Origin: Castor canadensis
Taxonomy: Eukaryota > Chordata > Mammalia > Rodentia > Castoridae
Reading direction: 5' to 3'
Assembly (NCBI RefSeq): GCF_047511655.1
Contig: NC_133398.1
Span: 50,659,638-50,723,637, forward strand
DNA length: 64,000 nt
Shown here: piece after piece, positions 12,681-24,465 of the stretch
Layout of the letters: the number at the start of each line of letters is the position of its first letter
How positions within the stretch are numbered: the stretch's first letter is position 1
Position numbers and translations under genes: made by a program
The notes under the pieces: generated by a model
Told to the model about the DNA's origin: nothing
What the model saw: the letters and a program-made list of their open reading frames with translations, nothing else
Database searches by the model: none

Positions 12681-13250
12681 TTGGCCTTTCTGTTTGCTCT
12701 ACTGGTGGCCCTGCTGATTCTCAGGCTCAGATCAACCTGCTCCCTGGGCTGTGACCTGCCACAGACCTATGGTATGGGAAATAGGAGGGCCATGATACTC
12801 CTGGGACAAATGAGGAGAATCTCTCCTTTCTCTTGCATGAAGGACAGAAACAACTTTGGATTCCCCCAGGAAGAATTCAATGGCAACCAGGCCCAGAAAG
12901 CTCAAGCCAGCTCAGTCCTCCATGAGATGACCCAGCAGATCTACAACCTCTTCAGCACAAAGGCCTCCTCTGCTGCTTGGGAGAAGACCCTTCTGCACAA
13001 ATTGTGCACTGGCCTCTCTCAGCAGCTGAAAGAACTGGAAGCCTGTCTGACACAGGAGGTGGGGGAGGAAAGGCCTCTCCTGATGCGTGGGGACTCCACA
13101 CTGGCTGTGAGGAATTACTTCCACAGGATCACTCTGTACTTGAGAGAGAAGAAATACAGCCCCTGTTCTTGGGAGGTGGTCAGAGGAGAAATCATGAGAT
13201 CTTTCTCTTTATCAGCAAACTTACAGAAAAGATTAAGAAATGAAGAATGA
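12681..13250 (+). CDS. IFNA: Interferon alpha open reading frame, intact except start codon ATG changed to TTG
   Basis: Type I interferon alpha is a secreted cytokine that signals through IFNAR1/IFNAR2 to induce antiviral genes. The frame runs 189 codons to a TGA: a 23-residue signal peptide (hydrophobic core [11 protein letters not shown], end STCSLG) and a 166-residue mature chain starting CDLPQT, the usual IFNA length. Cysteines at mature 1, 29, 99 and 139 match the two conserved disulfides, with an extra Cys86. Helix E shows YSPCSWEVV. There is one exon, as in all IFNA genes. However, the codon at the start position is TTG, where copies 3 and 4 have ATG. An in-frame TGA lies 24 bases upstream with no ATG between, and the next in-frame ATG (12774) is past the signal peptide. 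Two arginines in the signal core are also unusual. It is either a very recent start-loss pseudogene or a base error. Confidence 0.88.
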   Translation: MAFLFALLVALLILRLRSTCSLGCDLPQTYGMGNRRAMILLGQMRRISPFSCMKDRNNFGFPQEEFNGNQAQKAQASSVLHEMTQQIYNLFSTKASSAAWEKTLLHKLCTGLSQQLKELEACLTQEVGEERPLLMRGDSTLAVRNYFHRITLYLREKKYSPCSWEVVRGEIMRSFSLSANLQKRLRNEE

Positions 13251-13700
13251 GACCTGCTCCATCATGGAAATGACCCTTAGTGAATAATACAATGTATCTC
13301 ATGTTCATTAGGTCTGCCATTGCAAAGACTCATTTTTGCTACGTTTGTGACATATCTTCCATCAATCTGTGAGGTATTTTCAGGAGTATTAGAAACATTG
13401 TATTCAATGCTCACTGATTTATCTATCTACCTATTTATTTATTTAGCTATTTTTAAGATTTAAATTATTTTTGGTGGTTTAATTTATTTGCACTTTCACA
13501 TTGTAGTTAACACAACAAAATTTGTTCTTTTAAAATGGCACATTTCTTATTTTGCTTTAAGTTTCTAGCATAGAAAACTTCTTTCATGAGCTTATTCTTC
13601 AAAAAGAAACTCCATAACTTATTACATAACCTTATAAAGAATTGGAAGATGGAATCCTTTATCATCATTAATATGTTCAAATTATGAATAAAAACTGAAT
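13251..13700 (+). promoter_or_regulatory. IFNA 3' region with AU-rich element
   Basis: The 3' flank is conserved with copies 2 and 4. Around 13432-13446 it contains overlapping ATTTA pentamers (tatttatttatttag), the class of element that gives interferon mRNAs rapid decay. An AATAAA-type polyadenylation signal follows at about 13685. Confidence 0.65.
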
Positions 13701-13705
13701 TTTTA

Positions 13706-13790
13706 ACATGTTGGGATGTAGCTCAGTAGATGAGTGCTTACTTAGTGTGTTGAGGCTCTTGGTTGGATACCTAACACTGCAAAAAAATAA
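13706..13790 (+). mobile_element. ID-like SINE
   Basis: The tRNA-derived ID pattern is present (gggatgtagctcagtagatg ... ttggttggatacctaacactgc) followed by an A-rich tail. The same element sits at 60718-60800 downstream of IFNA copy 4, so it was present before the duplication. Confidence 0.8.
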
Positions 13791-15780
13791 ACCAAGACTT
13801 TTTCTAAACCAGGTTGAATGTTGACCTCGTCCTATAGAGGTGAACCTAACAAATACAATTCCTGCTCTCTTGTATCTTTGATTTTCATAGGTAAAGAAAC
13901 TTAAAAACAAAAATCATACTTAGTTAATATCAGCTGTTAACTGATTCAATGAGAAGAAGGAAAAAGCACAAAATTCCTTCAGTAAAAGGCAGATTGTGGC
14001 ATGCCAGGACTTAAAAAAATGAAAGCAGAAATAGCCTCTGTAAGTTGATGGCACATCTGTATGTGCAAATGGACACTGCTAATTGGATAATAAATTTCCA
14101 AAATACAAAGCCAGTTGCTCGAAGTTCATACACAGCAACTGAAAGCCCTAAAGGGAAGGTAGACATATGGGGAGAGACAGAGAGGTTGAAAGAGACTTAA
14201 CTTCATCCTGAGGATCAACAGTCTTTAAAGGAAGGGGAGAAAAGAGCCACAAAAAAAAAAAACAAGGAGAAGAGCCTCACATTACAAGGACATTGTGGTA
14301 AAAGTCTAATTAACAAAATAAACTTTTTAGAAACAGAACCAGTGAATTCAGGCAAGGTATGGACTGGATCTGCCCAGTATATTGGAAAATAGATGGCAGT
14401 GGTAACATTAATGGCAACATTTGGTGGAATTAATAAGCAGAAATCACATTGGATAAGTTGGAAATAAGAGAAGTAGTGAAGGATATATCATGGAATTCTG
14501 AGGGCAATGTAGGCCATTTATTTCTTTGCATAAATTTCCTTTTTTGTAATATAATTTTCTGGATAGATTCTGAGTAATTGATGCAATGGCAAATAACATG
14601 TTTAACATATATATCTTAAATCATAGCATACTCAATTGCAATAATTTAGCATTTGTTTTAAATAATACTATGAATATCAGTGATCCCCTCAATTTTTGTT
14701 AATTTGTTAGGCAGAAATTGATAACTGAATCATTCATAATAAAATCCCATTAACATTGATGATGTAATGACTTCTGAATTTATTTACTTTATTAATTATC
14801 TTGTGTCATTATCAAATTGTTTTACTTGTAAAAAAATGCACTTCATTTTTAGTACAGCTGGATATGGTAAGACTTCTTTTGTATCACTCCTTGTAATTTC
14901 CCGGCTTTATGAATATTTAAAACTCATGCAGATTCCAAAATAAGCAAACTACCATGGATATAGTAGGAGACTTGATCTAAAGATCTCTCAATACCAAAGT
15001 TCAAGAAAATGTCAAAAGCAGTTCAAAATAAATCAGGAAGCACAGAAATTCAAACAGCAAAGAAGAATTGCATGTAATTCCAGAATAAAAGAAGATACAG
15101 CATTTATAACCAAAATCCAGAACACAAAACTAGTAAAATCATTAATACATCACCATAAAGGATGCTTCATTGGCATTCTTTTCTGCTTGGACATCTGTGT
15201 GATAGCAAGTAACTCACTCAATCTCTTTAAAACTCAGCTTTCTCAATAAATAAAACTGGTTTAAAATATTTGTACTGTTGTGAAAAGTAGAAGAACACAT
15301 GCATTTTAAAGCACTTATCATAGTATATCCCATAGAGTACTATTTAAAACGTGGTAGGGTTTTGCTAATTTTTTTCACTGTATATGAGAAAATTATTTGT
15401 CTTTTATTAAAATTTGTATGAACTGGGTCCTACTTCCCAATAACTGACCTCCAAAAGAGGTAGCCTAAAAACAGCAGAATTTTGTCATGAATTCTAGAGC
15501 AGGGAAAAATTGTCCTTCTTCATTTAAAAAAAAATACATTCAGACAGGAAATGGTGGCTTTGAAAATGTCTGGAAAAGTGTGGGGGGAAACATGAGAATT
15601 AAAAAAAATTAAGGAATTCTGAGAAGAGTTCTGTAGAAGAACAAAAAAACAGACACCCTTCACATGGAGGATGGATGTGAATTTAAGTTCAGTCAGGAAA
15701 TGGCAACTTGTAGAAATACCTGGAAAAGAAGTTAGTCTTCTCTACTGAAGTGAATATGGGTAGTATTCTCGTACTAATTC
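13791..15780. other. Intergenic, with an old MIR-like SINE near 15170-15345
   Basis: The first 250 bases match 60800-61045, but 14050-15780 has no counterpart in that paralogue, so it was inserted here or deleted there. Around 15170-15345 the sequence resembles the MIR core (agtaactcactcaatctctttaaaactcagctttctc), weakly. No gene is seen. Confidence 0.55.
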
Positions 15781-15782
15781 TA

Positions 15783-18250
15783 ATGTGACACATTTCTGGA
15801 CCACATACTTTCATTATGGAACCACAGGAAGCATTTCCCTTCCCTTTAGAAAGCCCCATAGTGCTCTGCTCAATCGCTCCTCATTGACCTGCCTTACAGA
15901 TTTATACAGCTGTTTTCCCTGCCCTTGTGTCTTCTGGCCATGAATTTCCCCTTAAGAGTACAAATTGACCAATTAAAGTCAAAGTTGAATGAAAGTTCTC
16001 GGTTCGTCAGAAATTCCTATATGAGGGGCTTTTCTTTTTTCTTTTGATGAATATTTTTAGAAGTAAGGGAATGTCTTTATTACAGTGACATAATATTAGG
16101 TGTAGCTAAAAAGAAAGAGAAAGCAGAATCCATTTTACCCCGGGAACTCAAGATATCTATATGACCAGCGCCTCCTATTGGCCAACAGAGATAAGACAGT
16201 GTTAAGTCTGGAGTACAGATTTTTTTCTGTTCAGGCAGAGGTCTGTGTCTTCTTCTATTGATTTTGTTTGTTTTCAAAGCTAAGAAAATGCTTTTCCCTG
16301 GAGAAAAAAATGACTCCAGTATTAGAATGAACATGTTTCCTTGGCTTTTGTATCTCACAAAGGGAAAACTACCAACTTCAGGAAGTCAGGTCTTCCTAAT
16401 GAACAGTGGACAGCTCTGGTAGGAGAGAAAGTGTCAGATGTGTCCTTTACCTCCAGCCTACTCAGACACTCAGTGCTTTTGTCCCCAACTTTTCTAGGTT
16501 CTGCGGGTCACACAGAGGAAGGAGGGAGTGTTCCCATCTGGGTGTGGAGCTTCAAGGTAAGTCAGGGAAAATGTCTTGTTTGATGGTGCATTAACTCCTT
16601 CCTAAGAGTATGCTGTTTATCTTACAAATTCTTTCCTACACTCAGATTTTGTCTCTTGACCTCCCAATCAGGAGAAAGTTTTCTTGCATCAGTACCATCT
16701 TGACAGGATCCTTATGGAGAACACAGGCATACAAAAAGGAATTTCAGAAAATGCAAGAATTGCCAGCTATTGCCCATGGAATGTCTGTTTGGACAGAACT
16801 GGGAAGTTCTAAGGTGATGTGCGCTGGACTCGAAGTGAATCAGGAGGTGAGGGTTATTGCTCAGGTAGGAAGAAAGCACTTCATAAGGGATCTCTCTTAT
16901 CTCTAATTTATATGTTAAGTATTATTTTGTCATGGCTCTTTCTTTCCTCCTCCACCACTTTGCAAGGGAACTAGTTTAGGAACAGGACTACCTGGATATG
17001 TTTTGATAAACCTGACTGACTTTGTGATTGCTTAACACCTTTCAAATATTATGACTTTCTTTACTACTTACTCTTTCCTTACTACTTACTTTTTGTTACT
17101 TTTTTTACTTACTTATGCTCTTTCCTTACTAGTTACTTTTTAACATAATTTTCATTATATTTATATTTAAGATTATATACCAAATTTCTACTGTTTAGTT
17201 CCATACTGTCACATTACCTTGAAAATCTCTACAACCATATTTTATATCATATCCAGGATATATTAACTTGCTTTTCATTTGACAGAATGGAAGCAAGGCC
17301 TGGAGGGACCAGGATTGAGGTGGCAATGTTTGGATGATATGCACTGCCCTCTTTCCTTGCATTGGTTTACCGAGTCTGACTTTACTTCACCAAACTGTAG
17401 CCCCACAGGTACATCTAATTCACTTAAGAAGTGGTACCAGGAGGCAGAACTGGTACTGAAAATGAGGTGGCAAGTGATCAAGATGCAGCACAAGTTGGAG
17501 AGCATCAAGTTTTTCAAGCTTCAGGGCTGAGAATGCAAATATGGGCACACCTGAACTCTTCCTATCTACTGATTTCCTGAGTTGCAGGGGTCAATAACTA
17601 CCGATATGTAGCTGGTCACAAAAACAGTAAGCATGGAGAATTCTTCCCACACATTTATGCCTAATGACCTGCTACAGACCCTACCGACTCACCTGTGCTC
17701 CTGTTTAGAGTTTTTATGTTCTGATCCCACTATAAAGAGACTACAATAGACACAGGACTCTCTTGTATGTTCAAAAGCTCAAAAAGCACATCCAGAAACA
17801 TGAAAACATTGAAGGAGCCAGCTTGACAATAGGGCTGAAAACAGAGGTGCATTGTTCTACTGGAACAATGGCAGGTCCTCAGAAACTGTAACAGTACTGG
17901 TTGAGTGAATTGTGCCTTCAGATTGTAAGATTTGAATTTTGGGTTCAGAATTCTTTAGATTCTCTCTTATAATAGGAGAGAGTATTGAAGTGGTACTGAA
18001 AGCAGTGTTCTCCCATAGACACCTGCATAGCATCAATTTGGCCAACTGGGAAAATTGAGTCCATGCAGCATTCAGAGTATTAGAAGGCTCCAGGGATTCT
18101 TACAAGGGAGAGAAATATAATATTATATATTATAATATAATATAATTATAATATAATATATATATTATATATATAGAATTATAATATAATATTTTCCCAA
18201 CATAGTTGAAAATATTACTGTGCCACCCAAGGGATTTCTTAAATTCTCAT
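15783..18250 (+). other. Duplicated block beta, copy 1 (unrecognised; possible decayed multi-exon gene)
   Basis: This block recurs at 61045-63480 (closest) and, in a second form, at 38570-40080 and 51060-52570. I do not recognise any protein. It holds exon-like features: a pyrimidine-rich tract and tttctag before 16498, a gtaagt after 16556, another possible donor (gtgagg) near 16846, and a ttgacag acceptor before 17285. The stretch 17285-17530 is open for 83 codons and reads a Lys/Gln-rich end (KMQHKLESIKFFKL). The paralogue at 61755-61813 keeps the 59-bp exon-like length but has lost the donor. It could be a decayed gene, a non-coding RNA gene or an old LTR element. Confidence 0.5.
18115..18192. 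repeat. AT-rich simple repeat
   Basis: Irregular tandem ATATAAT / TATATA repeats; no coding content. Confidence 0.85.
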
Positions 18251-18341
18251 TAGATGCAGCCTATCTTTAAAACAAGAAAACAATAGGGCCACAAGTAAGA
18301 ATTTGAGTTTATTTAGAAAAAGCTGGAGGGGGGTGTGTGGC

Positions 18342-18620
18342 AGAGGGCCAGGCTGTTGGCACATGCTTGTAATCTCAACACTTGGGAGGCTGAGGTAGGA
18401 GAATCATAAGTTGGAGGCCAGCCTAGGCTACATAATAATACCCTGTCTCAAAAAAAGAAAAAACATTAAAATAACTGCTGGGCACCAGTAACTCATACCT
18501 ATAATCGTAGCTACTGAGGATGTGGAAGGTTTGAGTCCAGCCAGGGCAAATAGTTCTTGAGACCCTATCTCAAAAGTACCCAACATGAAAGAGGTTGGTG
18601 GAGTGGCCCAGTACCACAAA
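18342..18620 (+). mobile_element. Two adjacent SINEs (B1-like, then composite B1/ID-like)
   Basis: The first shows cacatgcttgtaatctcaac and gggaggctgaggtaggag and ends in an A-rich tail. The second starts gctgggcaccagtaactcat, contains ccctatctcaaaagtaccca and ends in an ID-like half finishing at cagtaccacaaaaag. They lie in the interval that separates the beta block from the gamma block. Confidence 0.8.
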
Positions 18621-18890
18621 AAGAAAGAAAGTGGAAGGAAGAAAGGAAGGAAGGAAGGAAGGAAGGAAGGAAGGAAGGAAGGAAGGAAGGAAGGAAGGAA
18701 GGAAAGAAGGAAGGAAGGAAGGGGAAAATGAAAGAAAGAGAGAGAGAAAGAAAGAAAGAGAAAGAGAGAGAGAAAGAAAGAAAGAAGGGAGGAAGAAAGG
18801 GGGAAGGAAGGAGGGAGAAGGAAGAAAAAAGAAAGAATGAAAGAAGAAAAGAAAATAAGAAAGGAAACAAAAAGGAAAATGAAGGAGGAC
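18621..18890. repeat. GGAA/GAAA microsatellite
   Basis: Over 80 bases of near-perfect GGAA repeats (18637-18720) grade into GAAA/GAGA purine repeats, and probably grew from the SINE tail beside them. Long open frames on both strands are Lys/Glu/Gly/Arg or Ser/Phe/Leu/Pro repeats and are artefacts. GGAA arrays can bind ETS-family factors; whether this one does is unknown. Confidence 0.95.
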
Positions 18891-18914
18891 AAGTAATGGC
18901 AATGTACATGTTGG

Positions 18915-18930
18915 AAAATAACAATTTCTT
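18915..18930. repeat. Target-site duplication of the minus-strand full-length L1 (left)
   Basis: aaaataacaatttctt is repeated without mismatch at 25790-25805, directly outside the two ends of the L1. Confidence 0.95.
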
Positions 18931-19419
18931 TTTTTTAATTTTTATTTTATTCATATCTGCATACATAGTGTAGGTCATTTCTCCCCACTTCCCCCCACCC
19001 CCTCCCTTACACCCCCCACTCCCTTCCTTACCCCCCCTTACCCCTCGCTACCAGGCAGAAACTATTTTGCCCTTATCTCTGATTTTGTTGAAGAAAGAGT
19101 ATAAGTAATAATAGGAAGGACCAAGGGTTTTTGCTAGTTGAGATAAGGATAGCTACAAAGGGAGTTGACTCACATTAATTTCCTGTGCGTGTGTTACCTT
19201 CTAGGTTAATTCTTTTTTATCTCACCTTTTCTCTAGTTCCTGGAACCCTTCTCCTATTGGCCTCAGGTGCTTTATAATATCTGCTTTAGTTTCTCTGCAT
19301 TGAGGGCAACAAATGCTATCTAGTTTTTTGGGTGTCTTACCTATCCTCATATCTTCTTTGTGTGTTCTCACTTTACCATGTGATCAAAGTCCAATACCCT
19401 TGTTGTGTTTTCCCTTGAT

Positions 19420-22400
19420 CTAATGTCCGCTTATGTGGGAGAACATATGATTTTTGGTCTTTTGGGCCAGGCTAATCTCACTCAGAATGATGTTCTCCAA
19501 TCCCATCCACTTACCAGCGAATGATAACATTTCATTCTTCTTGATGGCTGCATAAAATTCCATTGTGTATAAATACCACATTTTCTTAATCCATTCATCA
19601 GTAGTGGGGCATCTTGGTTGTTTCCATAACTTGGATATTGTGAATAGTGCTGCAATAAACATGGGTGTGCGGGTACCTCTGGAGTAACCTGTGTCACAGT
19701 CTTTTGGGTATATCCCCAAGAGTGGTATTGCTGGATCACATGGTAGATCGATGTTTAGATTTTTAAGCTGCCTCCAAATTTTTCTTCAAAGTGGTTGTAC
19801 TAGTTTACATTCCCACCAGCAGTGTAAGAGGGTTCCTTTTCCCCCCGCATCCTCACCAACACCTGTTGTTAGTGGTGTTGATAATGATGGCTATTCTAAC
19901 AGGGGTGAGATGGAATCTTAGTGTGGTTTTAATTTGCGTTTCCTTTATTCCTAGGGGTGTTGAGCATTTTTCATGTGTTTTTTGACCATTTGAATTTCTT
20001 CTTTTGAGAAAGTTCTGTTTAGTTCACTTGCCCATTTCTTTATTGGTTCATTAATTTTGGGAGGATTTAGTTTTTTAAGTTCCCTATATATTCTGGTTAT
20101 CAGTCCTTTGTCTAATGTGTAGCTGGCAAATATTTTCTCCCACTCTGTGGGTGGTCTTTTCAGTTTAGAGACCATTTCTTTTGTTGAGCAGAAGCTTTTT
20201 AGTTTTATGAAGTCCCATTTTTCTATGCTATCTCTTAGTTGCTGAGTTGCTGGGGTTCCACTGAGAAAGTTCTTGCCTATACCTATTAATTCCAGAATAT
20301 TTCCTACTCTTTCCTGTATCAACTTTAGAGTTTGTGGTCTGATATTAAGATCCTTGATCCATTTTGAGTTAATATTGGTATAGGGTGATATACATGGATC
20401 TAGTTTCAGTTTTTTGCAGACTACTAACCAGTTTTCCCAGCAGTTTTTGTTGAAGAGGCTGTCTTTTCTCCATCATATATTTTTAGTGCCTTTGTCAAAG
20501 ACAAGTTGGTTGTAGTTGTGTGGCTTCATATCTGGGTCCTCTATTCTGTTCCACTGGTCTTCATGTCTCTTTTTGTGCCAATACCATGCTGTTTTTATTA
20601 TTATTGCTTGGTAATATAGTTTGAATTCGGGTACCGTGATACCTCCAGCATTGTTCTTTTGACTAAGTATTGCCTTGGCTATTCATGGCCTCTTGTGTTT
20701 CCATATAAATTTAATGGTAGATTTTTCAATCTCTTTGATCAATGTCATTGGGATTTTGATGGGAATTGCATTAAACATGTAGATTACTTTTGGAAGTATA
20801 GACATTTTTACAATGTTGATTCTACCAATCCATAAGCATGGGAGATCTCTCCACTTTCTATAGTCTTCTTCCATCTTTTCCTTCAGAAGTTTATAGTTTT
20901 CCTTGTAGAGGTCATTCACATCTTTTGTTAGGTTTACACCTAGGTATTTGGGGTTTTTTTGAGGCTAATGTAAATGGAATTGTTTTCATATAGTCTTTCT
21001 CAGTTTTTTCATTATTAGTATATAGAAATGCTAATGATTTTTCTATGTTGATTTTATATCCTGCTACCTTGCTATAGCTGTTGATGGTGTCTAGGAGCTT
21101 TTGAGTAGAGTTTTTTTTTTTGTCTTTAAGGTATAGGATCATATTGTCTGCAAATAGGGATATTTTGACAGTTTCTTTACCTATTTGCATTCCTATTATT
21201 TCTAATTCTTGCCTAATAGCTCTGGCTAAGAATTCCAGTACTATGTTGAATAGGAGTGGAGATAGTGGGCATCCTTGTCTAGTTCCTGATTTTGGAGGTA
21301 ATGATTTCAGTTTTTGACTGTTAAGTATAATGCTGGCTTTAGGTTTGTCATATATATCTTTTATGATGTTGAGGTACTTTCCTTCTAGTCCTAGTTTTCT
21401 TAGAGCTTTTATCATGAAATGGTGTTGGATCTTATCAAAGGTTTTTTCTGTATCTATTGAGATGATCAAGTGGTTTTTGTCTTTGCTTCTGTTAATGTAA
21501 CTTATGCTTATTGATTTTCATATGTTGAACCACCCCTGCATTCCTGGGATGAAGCCTACTTGGTCGTGTGAATGGTCTTTTTGATGTGTTGTTGAATTCG
21601 GTTTGCCATTATTTTATTGAGGATTTTTACATTGATGTTCACTAAGGAGATTGGCCTATAGCTCTCCTTTTCCGAGGTGTCTTTGCCTAGTTTGGGGATA
21701 AGTGTAATACTGGCTTCATAAAATGTGTTAGGCAGTATTCCTTCCCTTTCTATTTTTTGGAACAGTTTAAAGAGGGTTGGTATCAGTTCTTCTTTAAAGG
21801 TCTGATAGAATTCAGCAGAGAATCCATCAGGTCCTGGACTTTTCTTTTTAGGGAGACTCTTGATTGCTGCTTCAATTTCATTTTGTGTTACAGATCTATT
21901 CAGGTGATTAATATCCTCTTGCTTCAGTTTTGGATGATCATGTATATCGAGAAATCTGTCCATTTCTTTAAGATTTTTAAATTTATTTGAATATAGTTTC
22001 TCAAAGTAGTCTCTGATGATTTCCTGGACTTCCATGGTGTTTGTTGTTATCTCCCCTTTTGCATTCCTGATTCTACTAATTTGGGTTTTTTCTCTCCTCA
22101 TTTTAGTCAGGTTTGCCAGGGATCTGTCGATTTTGTTTATTTTTTCAAAGAACCAACTTTTTGTTTCTTTAGTTCTTTATATGGTTTTTTTGTTTTTTAT
22201 TTAATTGATTTCAGCTCTTATTTTTATTATTTCTCTCCTTCTATTTGTTTTGGGATTTGCTTGTTCTTCTTTTTCTAGGAGTTTGAGATGTATCATTAGG
22301 TCATTGATTTGGGATCTTTCAGTCTTTTTAATATATGCACTAATAGCTGTAAACTTTCCTCTCAGGACTGCCTTTGCTGTGTTGCATAGGTTCCAGTAGG

Positions 22401-23246
22401 TTGTGTTTTTATTTTCATTGACTTCCAGGAACTTTTTAATTTCCTCTTTTATTTCATCAATGACCCATTGTTCATTAAGCAATGGGTTATTCAGTTTCCA
22501 GCTGTTTGCATGTTTTTTGTCTTTATTTTTGTTGTTGAGTTCTAGTTTTATTGCATTGTGATCAGATAGAATGCATGGTATAATTTCTATTTTCTTATGT
22601 TTGCTGAGGCTCACTTTGTGCCCTAGGAAATGATCTATTTTGGAGAAGGTTCCATGGGCTACTGAGAAGAATGTATATTGTGTAGAAGTTGGATGGAATG
22701 TTCTGTAGACAACAACTAGGTCCATTTATCTATGGTATATTTTAGATCTAGGATTTCTTTATTGATTTTTTGTTTGGATGACCTATCTATTGATGATAAT
22801 GGGGTTTTAAAGTCTCCCACAACCACTGTGTTGGAGTTAATATATGCTTTTAATTCCTTCAGGATATGTTTGATGAAATTGTGTGCATTGACATTAGGTG
22901 CATATAGGTTGATAATTGTTATTTCCTTTTGGTCTATTACCCCTTTTATTAGTATGGAATGTCCTTCTTTATCTCATTTGATCAGTGTAGGTTTGACATC
23001 CACTTTGTCAGAGGTAAGTATTGCTACTCTGGCCTGTTTTCAGGGGTCATTGGCTTGGTAAATCTACTGCCAGCCTTTCATCCTAAGCTGATGCTTATTT
23101 CTGCCGGTGAGATGGGTCTCCTGTAAGCAACAAATTGTTGGATCTTCCTTTTTAATCCAGTTTGTCAAACAGTGCCTTTTGATGGGGGAATTAAATCCAT
23201 TAACATTAAGTGTTAGTACTGATTGGTATGTGGTGATTCCTGTCAT
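19420..23246 (-). pseudogene. L1 ORF2 remnant (endonuclease, reverse transcriptase)
   Basis: The frame starts MTGITTYQSV directly after the ORF1 stop, with endonuclease motifs LQETHL (near 23130) and SDH (near 22560). The reverse transcriptase retains SPGPDGF and [13 protein letters not shown]. The catalytic box reads FADN instead of FADD (21134-21157 on the + strand), which removes one of the two metal-binding aspartates. The C-terminus ends near FSHISGH and TAG. Several frameshifts split it into pieces of 60-185 codons. It could not have been autonomous once FADN arose. Confidence 0.9.
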
Positions 23247-24465
23247 TTAGTTGTCTTAGTTGTTTGAAGGTTTGATTGTGTGTATCTAAATCAAGGTTAC
23301 TCTCTACTTTCTTACTTTTTCCTTTCCTGTAGTTTGGTGCTGCCTGCCCTGTCATGGTTATGTTGGGTTTGTCTTTCTGTGTGCAGAAGAATCCCTTGAA
23401 GAATCTTTTGTAGTGGTGGCTTTGTGGTCACATATTGTTTTAGTTTCTGCTTATCATGGAAGACTTTTATTGCTCCATCTATTTTGAATGATAGTTTTGC
23501 TAGGTAGAGTATCCTAGGGTTGAAATTATTTTCACTCAGTGCCTGGAAGATCTCACCCCAAGCTCTTCTTGCTTTTAATGTTTCCGTTGAGAAGTCTGCT
23601 GTGGTTTTGATGGGTTTACCTTTGTAAGTTATTTGTTTTTTCTCTCTTACAGCCTTCAATATTCTTTCTCTAGTTTCTGTACTTGTTGTTTTGATGATAA
23701 TAATCCATGGGATAGTTTTATTTTGGTCTGGTCTGTTTTGTATTCTGGAGGCCTCTTGCATCTGTATTGGAATAGATTTCTCTACATTTGGGAAATTTTC
23801 TGTTATTATTTTGTTGAATATATTACGCATTCCCTTTGCTTGCACCTCTTCTCCTTCTTCAATGCCCATGATTCTCAGGTTTGGTCTTTTCTTGGTTTCA
23901 GTGAGTTCTTGCCTTTTCTTTTCACAGGTCTTGAGTTGTTTAATAATAGTTCTTCTGTTTTTCCTTTAATTACCATTTCATCTTCAAGTTCTGAGATTCT
24001 GTCTTCTGCTTGTTCTATTCTGCTGGACTGGCCTTCCATTTTGTTTTGCAATTCTGTTTCGTTCTTTTTTCTGAGATTTTCCATATCCTGAGTTTCTTCC
24101 TCTTTAATGTTGTTTATTTTTGTCCTGAGTTCACTTATCTCTTTATTAATCATGTTCTTTGCTTCACTTTGGTGTTTATACACTGCTTCTATGGTTTCTT
24201 TTATTTCTTCTTGTGCTTTCTCAAATTCTCTATTTTTGTTGTCTTGGAATTTCTTGAGTGTCCCCTATATATTTTGGTTGACCATATCCAGTATCATCTC
24301 TATAAAATTCTCATTGATTACTTGGAGGATTTCATCTTTAAGATTATTCTTGTGGCCTTCATTGGGTTCTTCGGCATAGTTTATCTTCGTTTTGTTGGAG
24401 TCTGGATCTAAGTATCTGTTTTCTTCATTTCCCTCTGGTTCCTGGTCCCTGTACTCATTTTTCAC
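23247..24465 (-). pseudogene. L1 ORF1 remnant
   Basis: It begins MKNEYRDQEPEGNEENRYL, with an acidic, coiled-coil N-terminal part, followed by the RRM/C-terminal region (a long open piece beginning MGIEEGEEVQAKG and containing a KARRAW motif). It ends in the TAA that overlaps the ORF2 start. It is interrupted near 24265, 23875 and 23312, so it is not translatable as a whole. Confidence 0.88.

Noticed and set aside
12532-12717. A 61-codon frame with an ATG overlapping the IFNA start region
   Set aside because: It is in a different frame from IFNA, spans the promoter and leader, and so cannot supply a start for the interferon.
14840-15500. Possible tRNA or small RNA genes in the intergenic sequence
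   Set aside because: No A/B-box pair with a cloverleaf was found; the tRNA-like boxes in the window belong to ID-type SINEs.
18428-18978. Several long open frames on both strands (up to 154 codons)
   Set aside because: They are translations of GGAA/GAAA repeats and contain only a few amino acids in tandem; no gene.
23633-24411. Plus-strand frames of 133-152 codons rich in Phe/Ser/Leu
   Set aside because: They are antisense shadows of L1 ORF1, whose A-rich coding strand yields T-rich complements; no antisense counterpart is kept in the other L1.
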